From Anaerocolumna sp. (GTDB taxonomy: Bacteria > Bacillota > Clostridia > Lachnospirales > Lachnospiraceae), in the NCBI GenBank assembly GCA_029256035.1, contig JAQSYR010000247.1, positions 1 to 7,408 of the forward strand: a DNA stretch of 7,408 bases. Direction: 5' to 3'. This document shows, one piece after another, positions 1 through 7,306 of the stretch. Made by a program: the position numbers and the translations under genes. Positions within the stretch are counted from its first letter, which is position 1. Every line of letters starts with the position of its first letter. The notes under the pieces are model-generated. The model saw only the letters and a list, made by a program, of their open reading frames with translations, searched no databases and was not told the DNA's origin.

Positions 1-354
1 GTTGGAAGTATGAATACACCATTAGCTATGATGATTGCAGGTATCTCCATAGGAAATGCAAATCTACGAAAACTATTTGGGAATTTAAGAATTTATCTGG
101 TTGCTTTTATTAAACTGCTTCTGATACCAATCATACTTGTAGTATTATATACCAGATTTTCTATTACTGACTCGGTAGTAGCAGTGGCAGTTTTAGCTGC
201 AGCCTGTCCAACAGCATCTACAGGAACCTTGTTTTCCCTGCGCTTTGATAAAAATGCTGTATATGCATCAGAGCTATTTGTTGTTACTACTCTTTTATCT
301 GTAGTGTCCATTCCATTTATTATGATGATTCTTGAGAAATTAATGGTAAGATAA
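1..354 (+). CDS. AEC (auxin efflux carrier) family permease, C-terminal part, cut by window start
   Basis: The reading frame is open from base 1, and the residues before the first ATG at 10 (Val-Gly-Ser) continue the family pattern 'GSMNTPLAM'. The true start therefore lies outside the window and the ATG at 10 is internal. About 117 residues are visible, mostly hydrophobic, forming roughly four to five membrane segments separated by short basic loops such as NANLRKLFGN and RFDKN. The pattern 'G-S-M-x-T-P-L-A-M-M-I-A-G', a mid-segment 'AAACPTAST' resembling the family's conserved 'A-x-P-x-A' helix, and a final 'LSVVSIPF' helix match the C-terminal half of AEC transporters. These are inner-membrane carriers, usually of organic acids such as malate, or of unknown substrates. 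The substrate cannot be told here. The gene ends with TAA at 352-354, immediately before a hairpin terminator. The family call is fairly secure. Confidence 0.85.
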   Translation, partial: VGSMNTPLAMMIAGISIGNANLRKLFGNLRIYLVAFIKLLLIPIILVVLYTRFSITDSVVAVAVLAAACPTASTGTLFSLRFDKNAVYASELFVVTTLLSVVSIPFIMMILEKLMVR

Positions 355-355
355 T

Positions 356-400
356 AAAAGAAAAGCGAGAGTTTGTCAAAACAGACCCTCGCTTTTCTTA
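356..400. terminator. Bidirectional intrinsic terminator between convergent genes
   Basis: The 12-base arm AAGAAAAGCGAG (358-369) pairs with CTCGCTTTTCTT (388-399). The stem continues inward through GTTTG/CAGAC with one A-C mismatch and one G-U pair, closing on a small loop at about 376-381. The A-rich and T-rich ends of the arms provide a U-run in either direction. This suits the permease gene ending at 354 (+) and the chemoreceptor-like gene ending at 422 (-). Confidence 0.88.
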
Positions 401-421
401 TGGGGAATTGATATACAAATT

Positions 422-1261
422 TTAAATCTGTTGTGTTAAATCCTTTAATTCTTTTGACATTGCGGCAAGTTCATGTGTTGATTTAGAAATCTTATCAAGT
501 AAACGAACTTGTTCATTGAATTCTTCAATAACTCCTTCGATATCGTCGTTTACACCAGTAATTGATTCCTTTATACTTTCAAGTTTATCTTTGATTTCTC
601 CAACTGCAGATTCACTAGACTTGGAAAGTACACCGATTTCCTGGGCAACTACACCGAATCCTCTGCCGGCTTCGCCAGCCCTGGTAGCTTCGATACGTGC
701 ATTTAATCCTAAAAGATTAGTTTTAGAAACAATTGCTTTTATCATATTGATGATGATATCTGTATTTTCTACTTCTTTTTTGCTTTCATAAGTTTTCTGA
801 CCGATGTGTTCGCTTGTTGAAACAACTTGTTGTACACTTTTAGATATATTAGAAACGGCTTCCGTAATCATATTTAACTTATTATCCAATTCTACAGACA
901 TCTTCATAACAGTATCTTGTTTTTCAATACTCTTAACAAAAGAAATACACCCTTCTATTTCAGTTCCATCGGCATTAAAAGCTGGGATCGAAATTGTTTT
1001 ATAAGCAATCCCAAATAGTTCTTTTGGAACCACTTTAATAATTGATTTTTTAGAATGAATACAATCATATGCAGCAGATCCTTTTAATATTTCCTGCCCC
1101 GGATTAATTACTAGATTGATATTAGGTGAGTTTAATGCAAATATTGAATTATGTACATTATTAAATATAACACTTACCTGTTCTTCCATAATAGCATTAA
1201 TAAATGGCAAAAGAGTATGTACGGCATTCATTGTTTGATTCTCAGAAAAATTTGTTATCAT
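422..1261 (-). CDS. Soluble methyl-accepting chemotaxis-like sensory protein (YfmS-type size)
   Basis: This 279-residue protein has no transmembrane segment or signal peptide, so it should be cytoplasmic. Residues about 1-115 form a mixed alpha/beta, PAS-like sensor region that I cannot assign to a ligand. Residues about 116-279 are long heptad-patterned helices. The chemoreceptor hairpin tip is at about 181-217 (TNLLGLNARIEATRAGEAGR followed by GFGVVAQEIGVLS), the segment that contacts CheA and CheW in receptor arrays. Tip residues differ from the usual NAAIEAARAGE: Arg replaces Ala at 189 and Thr replaces Ala at 192. The size and plan resemble short soluble receptors such as Bacillus YfmS. 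A perfect AGGAGG at 1270-1275, eight bases before ATG, fixes the start. It is monocistronic, with its own promoter at 1369-1397 and a terminator at 356-400. The class is certain; the signal sensed and partners are unknown. Confidence 0.9.
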   Translation of the reverse strand: MITNFSENQTMNAVHTLLPFINAIMEEQVSVIFNNVHNSIFALNSPNINLVINPGQEILKGSAAYDCIHSKKSIIKVVPKELFGIAYKTISIPAFNADGTEIEGCISFVKSIEKQDTVMKMSVELDNKLNMITEAVSNISKSVQQVVSTSEHIGQKTYESKKEVENTDIIINMIKAIVSKTNLLGLNARIEATRAGEAGRGFGVVAQEIGVLSKSSESAVGEIKDKLESIKESITGVNDDIEGVIEEFNEQVRLLDKISKSTHELAAMSKELKDLTQQI

Positions 1262-1368
1262 TATAACTGCCTCCTTAGTATACTTGTCATCATATTGTAG
1301 TAGCTGTATTACACCATTAAAATTACTCCAAATAAGGTCTTATATAAAAAAACGAAAATTCTAGTAAT

Positions 1369-1397
1369 ATTTTATCAATTTATGTGCAAAATGTCAA
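1369..1397 (-). promoter_or_regulatory. Sigma-A-type promoter of the chemoreceptor-like gene
   Basis: On the minus strand a perfect -35 box TTGACA (1392-1397) is followed, 17 bases later, by a -10 box TAAAAT (1369-1374) that differs from consensus at one position. Transcription would start near 1362, giving a leader of about 100 bases before the ATG at 1261. It lies between the nifJ terminator and the chemoreceptor gene, so it serves that gene alone. I saw no motility-sigma (sigma-D) pattern here. Confidence 0.75.
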
Positions 1398-1482
1398 TTT
1401 GAGTATTTCATATTTTCAAGAATAGTCGTTACATCTTACCTGTTTTGAATAACTGACTTAAATAAATTCGAATAACTGAATT

Positions 1483-1516
1483 AAAAAAAATAGCCGGAGT
1501 TTAACTCCGGCTATTT
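1483..1516 (-). terminator. Intrinsic terminator of nifJ
   Basis: The inverted repeat AAATAGCCGGAGT (1504-1516 read on the minus strand) and its mate (1488-1500) give a 13-base GC-centred stem with a 3-base loop. On the minus strand it is followed by a run of eight T (1483-1490, A on the plus strand). It lies 24 bases after the nifJ stop codon. Confidence 0.93.
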
Positions 1517-1539
1517 CTATTCAAAACTATATTCAATTA

Positions 1540-4500
1540 CTATTCAGCTAATTTAACTAATTTAGCATATTTTGCTTTTGCAGTAGCTTCTGCCTTTGCA
1601 AATAACTCAGTAGCTCTTTCTGGGTTAGCACGCATAAGTGAACTATAACGTACTTCGCTATTTAAGAACTCTTGGTAATCAGCAGTTGGAGCTTTAGAAT
1701 CTAACTGGAATGGATTCTTTCCATCTAATTCTAAACGAGGATCGAATCTGAATAAAATAGCTTTCAGCTTCTACAAATGCTTTTACAGTCTGGTTGTAAT
1801 CAGCACCCTGAGCGATCTGAGCAACATATACATAACCATAGCTCATTGCGATTGCTGCAAGGTCTTTCTTCTTAACTTCTTTACCAGCTGCTGCGAACTG
1901 AGCGATAGCACCTGTTGGAGTAGATTTAGAAGACTGTCCGCCTGTATTGGAGTAAACTTCTGTATCGAATACAAGGATGTTAACGTCCTGGCCGCTAGCG
2001 ATTACGTGGTCTAAACCGCCGAAACCGATATCATAAGCCCAACCGTCACCACCGAAGATCCATTGTGATTTCTTGGATAAGAAATCTTTATTGTCTAAGA
2101 TGTTTTGTGCATCTTCATTATCAACTTTAGTTGCTTCTAAAGCTGCAACTAATTCTCTGGAAGGTGCTGCATTTAATGTGCTGGAATCCTTAGTTTCTAA
2201 GAATTTTTCACAAGCTGCTTTTACATCTGCTTTATCAACTACTGCAGAAAGAGCTTCAACAGAAGAGATTAAACGTCCTCTTAAAGCTTTTTGAGCAAGA
2301 GACATACCATATCCAAACTCAGCATTATCTTCGAATAAAGAGTTAGCCCAAGCTGGACCACGTCCATTTTTATCTACTGTGTAAGGAGTAGATGGTGCAG
2401 ATGCGCCCCAGATAGAAGAACATCCAGTAGCATTGGAGATGTACATTCTGTCACCAAATAACTGTGTAGCAAGTTTAGCATATGGTGTTTCACCACATCC
2501 TGCACAAGCGCCGGAGAACTCAAGTAATGGTTTCTTAAACTGGCTTCCTTTTACAGTTGTTTCTTTGAATTTATCAACAACTTCTTGAGGGAATCCAATT
2601 TCAACACCATAATCAAATAATTTCTGAGATTCATATTGAGTTTCAATTGGCTGCATTGTAATAGCTTTTTCACCCTTCTTACCAGGACAGATGTTAACAC
2701 AAGATCCACATCCCTGACAGTCAAGAGTTGAAATTGAAATTGCAAATTTATATCCTGCAACACCTGTTAAATCAATGTTCTTAGATCCTTCAGGAGCGTT
2801 AGCTGCCTGAGCTTCTGTCATAGCAACTGGTCTGACCACGTTTTTCATAGGCAGAAGAACCTGCTGGTGCAGTACCATCTACATAATCAACGAATGCAGA
2901 AACTGGTAAGTTGTTACCGCTTTGAGCATTTACAGGATTCTGAATGTTATTTACATAATCTACAAGGTCTTTTCTTGCTCCAGTTGCAACAGATGCTAAG
3001 CTTTCGCTGCCAGCATTTGCCCATTCAGCAGGAACTTTAACTTCAACAACGCCTTCAACACCACGGTCGATAGCATCATGATTCATTTTAACGATAGCAT
3101 CACCTTTTTTGCTGTAAGATTTTGTTGCTGCATCTTTCATGTATTTCACAGCTTCATCTACAGGGATGATGTTAGCTAATTTAAAGAAAGCTGCCTGAAG
3201 AACTGTATTAATACGTCCGCCAAGACCGATTTCTTTACCGATGGAGATACCATCAATTGTGTAGAACTTAATCTTATGATCAGCTATGTATTTTTTAACC
3301 TGGCCAGGAAGATGCTGCTCAATTTCTTCCATTGTCCAACCACAGTTAAGAAGGAAAGTTCCACCATCTTTTAAATCCTGAACCATGTTATATTTTCTAA
3401 CATAAGAAGGATTATGGCAAGCTACAAAGTTAGCTTTGCTAATTAAGTAAGTTGCTTTAATTGGGTCTTTACCAAAACGTAAGTTGGAGATTGTGATACC
3501 ACCGGATTTCTTTGAATCATAGTCAAAGTAAGCCTGAGCATACATGTTAGTGTGGTCACCGATAATTTTGATGGAGTTTTTATTCGCACCAACAGTACCA
3601 TCAGCACCAAGTCCCCAGAATTTACAGTTAATTGTGCTTTCTGGAGTTGTATTAGGATTTTCTTTGATTTCAAGAGAAAGGTTAGTAACGTCATCCACAA
3701 TACCAATTGTGAACTGTTTCTTTTCTTTATTATTATATACTGCAATAATCTGTGCAGGAGTAGTATCTTTAGAACTTAAACCATAACGTCCAGTGAATAC
3801 AGGAGTGTTATGGAACTGAGTATCTTTTAATGCTGCTACAACATCTAAGTATAATGGCTCACCAAGTGCGCCTGGCTCTTTGGTTCTGTCTAATACACTG
3901 ATTTGTTTTACAGTAGCAGGAATAGCTTCGATTAAATGTTTCGCGCTGAAAGGTCTGTATAATCTAACCTTAATAACACCAACTTTAGCACCGGAAGCTA
4001 ATAAGTAATCAATTGTTTCATCTATTGTATCACATACAGAGCCCATAGCGATGATTACATGTTCTGCGTCTGGAGCACCATAGTAATTGAATAATTTATA
4101 GTCAGTACCAATTTTAGCATTTACGGTATTCATGTATTCTTCAACGATACCAGGAATTGCTAAATAATAAGGGTTACATGCTTCTCTAGCCTGGAAGAAG
4201 ATATCAGGATTTTGAGCAGTACCACGAGTAACTGGGTGTTCTGGGTTTAATGCATGTTTACGGAATGCTTTTACTGCATCCATGTCAACCATTTCTTTTA
4301 AATCTTCATAATCCCAAGTTTCAATTTTCTGAATTTCGTGGGAAGTTCTGAAACCATCAAAGAAATGAAGGAAAGGAACACGTCCTTTAATTGTAGATAA
4401 ATGTGCAACAGCACCTAAATCCATAACTTCTTGTACATTACTTGAACATAACATTGCAAAACCTGTTTGACGGCAAGCATAAACATCGGAATGATCACCG

Positions 4501-4737
4501 AAAATAGATAATGCGTGACTTGCTAATGCACGTGCAGATACATCGATTACGCAAGGAAGTAATTCGCCGTACTTCGTGACCAAAGATATTTTTTCTTCCC
4601 TGGGCAGCCCAAGCGTCTGTAACTTCAGCCATAACTGAAGATGGTGTTATAGGATAGATTGCTGCAACGTCAGTAAATGCGTAAGACACATGAGCAGCTG
4701 CATTATTTCCATCCATAGTTTTCATTTTTCTAGCCAT
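1540..4737 (-). pseudogene. nifJ: Pyruvate:ferredoxin (flavodoxin) oxidoreductase, interrupted by three internal gaps
   Basis: PFOR oxidises pyruvate with CoA to acetyl-CoA and CO2 and reduces ferredoxin in the cytoplasm, using thiamine diphosphate and [4Fe-4S] clusters. The gene starts at ATG 4737 behind AGGAGG (4748-4753) and ends at TAG 1540-1542. It is read in four consecutive frames: 4570-4737, about 2837-4569, about 1757-2839, and 1540-1756. The pieces align in order to one NifJ chain but total about 1065 residues, against about 1170-1180 for the family. Visible parts include the N-terminal MARKMKTMDGN and YPITPSS, the domain with GDHSDVYACRQTGFAML, the second ferredoxin motif CQGCGSCVNICPG (about 2690-2730), the proximal-cluster CAGC and GCSS cysteines, the thiamine site GDGWAYDIGFGG with NTGGQ, and the C-terminal tail ending KLVKLAE. 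The conserved N-terminal core block, the first CxxCxxCxxxCP motif and the block with the fourth proximal-cluster cysteine are missing. Identity is certain. As written the gene cannot give an active enzyme, but an assembly fault is a serious alternative. Confidence 0.93.
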
Positions 4738-5092
4738 GATATAATATCCTCCTTAAAAATTAATAACTAAAGCACGAATAGACAACAAAAGAAAGAGTCA
4801 CTATCTTGTGCCCCAATTAAAATAAATATTTAATTACTAAATATCTATACAAAAGAGTACCACTATTCGACAGATGTGTAAAGAGTTTCTTTGAAAAGTT
4901 AATAAAATTTTTAAATTAAATTAGAAGATTAAGTACGAATGATTAAAAATGGATAAAAAGAATACTTTTTATAAGGAATAAATTTGAGTAGAGGAAGATA
5001 TTATATAGAATAGCCACAAGACACAGTTATAAAATTACGGAAATAGTCCTTATTTGCATGATTCTTATACAGGAAATATAAAACTATAATTG
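4738..5092. other. AT-rich divergent intergenic region between nifJ and greA
   Basis: No credible open frame is present on either strand. On the nifJ side it holds the strong ribosome-binding site AGGAGG (4748-4753), ten bases before the nifJ ATG. A 7-base inverted repeat AATTAAA/TTTAATT (4815-4821 and 4829-4835) lies in the nifJ upstream region. A perfect minus-strand TATAAT occurs at 5000-5005, but no -35 box with suitable spacing accompanies it, so I do not assign the nifJ promoter. I looked for a Rex-type TTGTTAA-N4-TTAACAA operator and did not find one. The greA promoter begins at 5093. Confidence 0.7.
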
Positions 5093-5121
5093 TTGACAAG
5101 AAACAAGTGATACGATATAAT
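5093..5121 (+). promoter_or_regulatory. Consensus sigma-A promoter of greA-lysS
   Basis: TTGACA (5093-5098) and TATAAT (5116-5121) are both perfect and are separated by exactly 17 bases. Transcription should start near 5128, leaving a leader of about 54 bases before greA. That leader is too short for a T-box, so lysS does not appear to be tRNA-regulated from here. A perfect promoter suits constitutive, high expression of housekeeping genes. Confidence 0.92.
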
Positions 5122-5181
5122 ACTTTGAATGTATGGAAATATCGTAATATTGATTGAAAACGGAGGAAGGGTGTTTATAAT

Positions 5182-5664
5182 ATGGCAGACAAAAAAAACA
5201 TATTGACCTATGAGGGATTAAGACTTTTAGAAGAAGAACTCCAAGACTTAAAAGTAAATAGAAGAAAAGCTGTTGCTGAAAAAATAAAGGAAGCAAGAGA
5301 ACAAGGAGATCTATCAGAAAACGCGGAATATGATGCAGCAAAAGATGAACAAAGAGATATAGAAGCCAGAATAGAAGAGCTAGACAGAATTCTTAAGAAC
5401 GCTGAAGTTGTAGTAGAAGATGAAGTTGATGTGGATGTTATTAACATCGGATGCAAAGTTAGAATATTAGACTTAGAATATAATGACGAGATGATATATA
5501 AAATTGTAGGTTCAACAGAAGCCAACAGCTTAAAAGGAAAGATTTCCAATGAATCTCCTGTTGGTCAGGCACTTCTTGGTGCAAGAGTTGGGGATGTAGT
5601 TAACGTTGAAACACATTCCGGAGTAATACAATATAAAATACTGGAAATTCAAAAGTCCAATTAA
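5182..5664 (+). CDS. greA: Transcription elongation factor GreA
   Basis: GreA enters the secondary channel of backtracked RNA polymerase and stimulates cleavage of the extruded RNA 3' end. The 160-residue product is full length for the family. Residues about 8-75 form the antiparallel coiled coil. Its tip motif GDLSENAEYDAA carries the two acidic residues (Asp43 and Glu46) equivalent to the catalytic-site acids of E. coli GreA (Asp41, Glu44). Residues about 80-158 form the FKBP-like domain with ISNESPVGQALLGARVGD. The ATG at 5182 gives the usual MADKKN start and no other in-frame start lies nearby. The ribosome-binding site is not ideal: GGAGG at 5162-5166 is about 15 bases away, with AAGGGTG closer. 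The gene is intact, unlike lysS behind it, from which it is separated by 60 bases with no terminator, suggesting one operon. Confidence 0.97.
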   Translation: MADKKNILTYEGLRLLEEELQDLKVNRRKAVAEKIKEAREQGDLSENAEYDAAKDEQRDIEARIEELDRILKNAEVVVEDEVDVDVINIGCKVRILDLEYNDEMIYKIVGSTEANSLKGKISNESPVGQALLGARVGDVVNVETHSGVIQYKILEIQKSN

Positions 5665-5724
5665 TATTAATATGTATAAAATACGTATGGGGTAAATTAT
5701 CAAAGGACAGAAAGGAAGAGTATT

Positions 5725-7048
5725 GTGGCTGAAGAAAATATACAACAGGAAGAGCAGGATTTAAATGAGCTCTTAAAGGTAAAGAGAGGGAAACTTTCCG
5801 AACTAAAGGAAAATGGAAAAGATCCGTTTCAAATAATGAAATTTAATGTAACCCATCATTCCGCTGACATAATTAAGGATTTTGATGAATTAGAAGGGAA
5901 GCAGGTTTCTATTGCCGGACGTATTATGTCTAAAAGGGTAATGGGTAAGGCTTCCTTCTGTAATCTTCAAGATATTAAAGGCAGAGTCCAAAGTTATGTA
6001 AGAAAAGATGCTGTTGGTGAAGAAGTTTATGCTGATTTTAAAAAGTATGATATCGGTGATATTGTTGGTGTAACCGGTGAAATATTTAAAACTCATACAG
6101 GAGAAGTATCTGTAAAAGCAACAGAAGTAACTTTATTATCCAAAAGTCTTCAAATTCTTCCTGAAAAGTTTCATGGACTTAAAGATACGGATACCCGCTA
6201 TAGACAACGTTATATAGACTTAATTGTAAATCCTGAAGTAAAAGAAACGTTTATTAAGCGTTCCCTAATTATACGAGAGATTCGTAAATACCTTGATGGT
6301 AAAGATTTTATTGAAGTTGAAACCCCTGTTTTAGTACCTAACGCAGGAGGAGCAGCAGCAAAACCTTTCAATACCCACCATAATGCCCTGGATGAGGACA
6401 TCCATTTAAGAATATCCTTAGAACTCTATCTTAAGAGATTGGAAGAATTATTCAGAGCCGTTGCAAGTAATGTTCTTGGAACAACCACCATATCTTATGA
6501 AGGTGTAGAAATAGATTTGTCAAAACCTTTTGAAAGACTGACTATGATGGAAGCAGTGAAAAAATATGCGAATATTGATTTTACCACTGTAACATCAGAG
6601 GCAGAAGCAAAATGAAGAACGCCATAAAAAAGGTGATATTATTAACCTATTCTTTGAAGAATATGTAGAAGAAAAGTTAGTACAACCTACCTTTATTATG
6701 GATCACCCAGTGGAAATTTCACCACTTGCAAAAAGAAAACCATCTGATCCAAACTTTACGGAGCGTTTTGAATTGTTTATTACTAAGAGGGAGATGGCAA
6801 ATGCATTCTCAGAATTAAACGATCCAATCGATCAAAGAGGACGCTTTGAGGCGCAGGAAGCATTACGAGCTGCCGGAGATGAAGAAGCCAATTCCTTAGA
6901 TGAAGACTTCCTAACTGCACTTGAATATGGAATGCCACCTACAGGCGGTATCGGAATTGGTATTGACCGTTTTGTCATGTTGTTAACGGATTCAGCTGCA
7001 ATCAGGGACGTGCTTTTGTTTCCGACGATGAAAAGCATCGACAAGTAA
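5725..7048 (+). pseudogene. lysS: Lysyl-tRNA synthetase (class II), with two apparent internal gaps
   Basis: LysRS attaches lysine to tRNA-Lys in the cytoplasm. The start is GTG at 5725 behind AAAGGAAG (5712-5719), giving MAEENIQQEEQ. Residues about 55-140 are the anticodon-binding OB fold (VSIAGRIMSKRVMGKASF). Motif 1 is at about 179-202 (RSLIIREIRKYLDGKDFIEV) and FNTHHNALDEDIHLRISLEL follows. At residue 239 the text jumps from LELYLKRL straight to EELFRAVASNVLG, skipping about 47 residues that normally include motif 2 (FRNEG and RHNPEFT) with its ATP-binding arginine. The frame survives this gap but breaks near 6611-6614, ending prematurely at TGA 6613-6615. The remainder, from EERHKKGD, is read in another frame to TAA 7048 and contains EMANAFSELNDP and motif 3 (GGIGIGIDRFVMLL). 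The total is about 440 residues against about 500 normally. Identity is certain. Loss of an essential enzyme is improbable unless another copy exists, so an assembly error is likely. Confidence 0.93.
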
Positions 7049-7049
7049 G

Positions 7050-7232
7050 GTATTGCGAATAATTGCAGCGAAAACGTAGAATCCGCAAGGGTTTAACGGG
7101 TCAAAGCAGATATACCATAATTGTCCGTTGCGATACGCATTGATGTGCAACAATTTGTATTCAAAATTGAGCTAGATCTTCGCAATATGCAAAAATTACC
7201 CAATATTATGAATGAAGTTAATAAATAATTGG
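7050..7232 (+). ncRNA. Possible structured RNA downstream of lysS (unidentified)
   Basis: This 321-base gap between lysS and the next gene (7049-7369) holds several nested or adjacent complementary segments. GTATTGCGAA (7050-7059) pairs with TTCGCAATAT (7179-7188) to enclose about 120 bases. Inside, 7075-7084 pairs with 7089-7098 (nine pairs, one A-A mismatch) around a GCAA tetraloop. GTTGC (7127-7131) pairs with GCAAC (7147-7151), and CAATTT (7151-7156) with AAATTG (7164-7169). These last two share base 7151, so they cannot both form fully. Further on, CCAATATT (7200-7207) pairs with 7224-7232 with one bulge. An intrinsic terminator follows at 7263. I do not recognise a known family. It could be an independent small RNA, a 3' element of the greA-lysS transcript, or chance pairing. 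A 35-codon open stretch overlaps it (see findings). Confidence 0.3.
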
Positions 7233-7262
7233 ATCAAGGAACAACTTGTGAAGAGACCGTCG

Positions 7263-7306
7263 AAGACATTCGTGTCTAGTAGAAATACTAGACCGGATGT
7301 CTTTTT
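7263..7306 (+). terminator. Strong intrinsic terminator after lysS region
   Basis: GTCTAGTA (7274-7281) pairs perfectly with TACTAGAC (7286-7293) around a GAAA tetraloop. The stem continues, after a small internal loop, with AAGACAT (7263-7269) pairing ATGTCTT (7297-7303). A T-run covers 7302-7306. It ends the greA-lysS transcript or whatever RNA comes from 7049-7262. Confidence 0.92.

Noticed and set aside
93..311. Minus-strand open frame inside the permease gene, and similar opposite-strand frames inside greA, lysS and nifJ
   Set aside because: They lie opposite clearly coding frames, lack ribosome-binding sites and show no recognisable protein features.
1694..4583. Separate genes suggested by the individual nifJ reading frames, such as a TTG start at 4583 or an ATG at 2878
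   Set aside because: All pieces match consecutive parts of one NifJ chain, no ribosome-binding site precedes the internal starts, and the first residues of the overlapping frames are out-of-frame noise.
1540..4737. Programmed frameshifting or ribosome bypassing to join the nifJ frames
   Set aside because: Bypassing or frameshifting would add or skip present bases, but here conserved blocks are absent from the DNA itself. No slippery heptamer with a downstream hairpin was seen at the joins.
5000..5005. TATAAT on the minus strand as the nifJ promoter
   Set aside because: No -35-like box lies 16-18 bases upstream and no extended -10 TG is present.
5122..5181. T-box or other riboswitch controlling greA-lysS
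   Set aside because: The leader is only about 54 bases, with no T-box sequence, specifier stem or terminator.
1746..6456. Shared 9-mer TTATTCAGA next to the third nifJ join and the first lysS join as a recombination site
   Set aside because: In both places it encodes the family's expected Leu-Phe-Arg, and the other three joins lack it, so coincidence is more likely.
6436..6616. A natural short LysRS paralog such as a PoxA/GenX-type or HisZ-like regulator
   Set aside because: The N-terminal OB fold and full LysRS ends are present with near-typical sequence, and the gene sits in the usual greA-lysS setting. A paralog would show divergence throughout.
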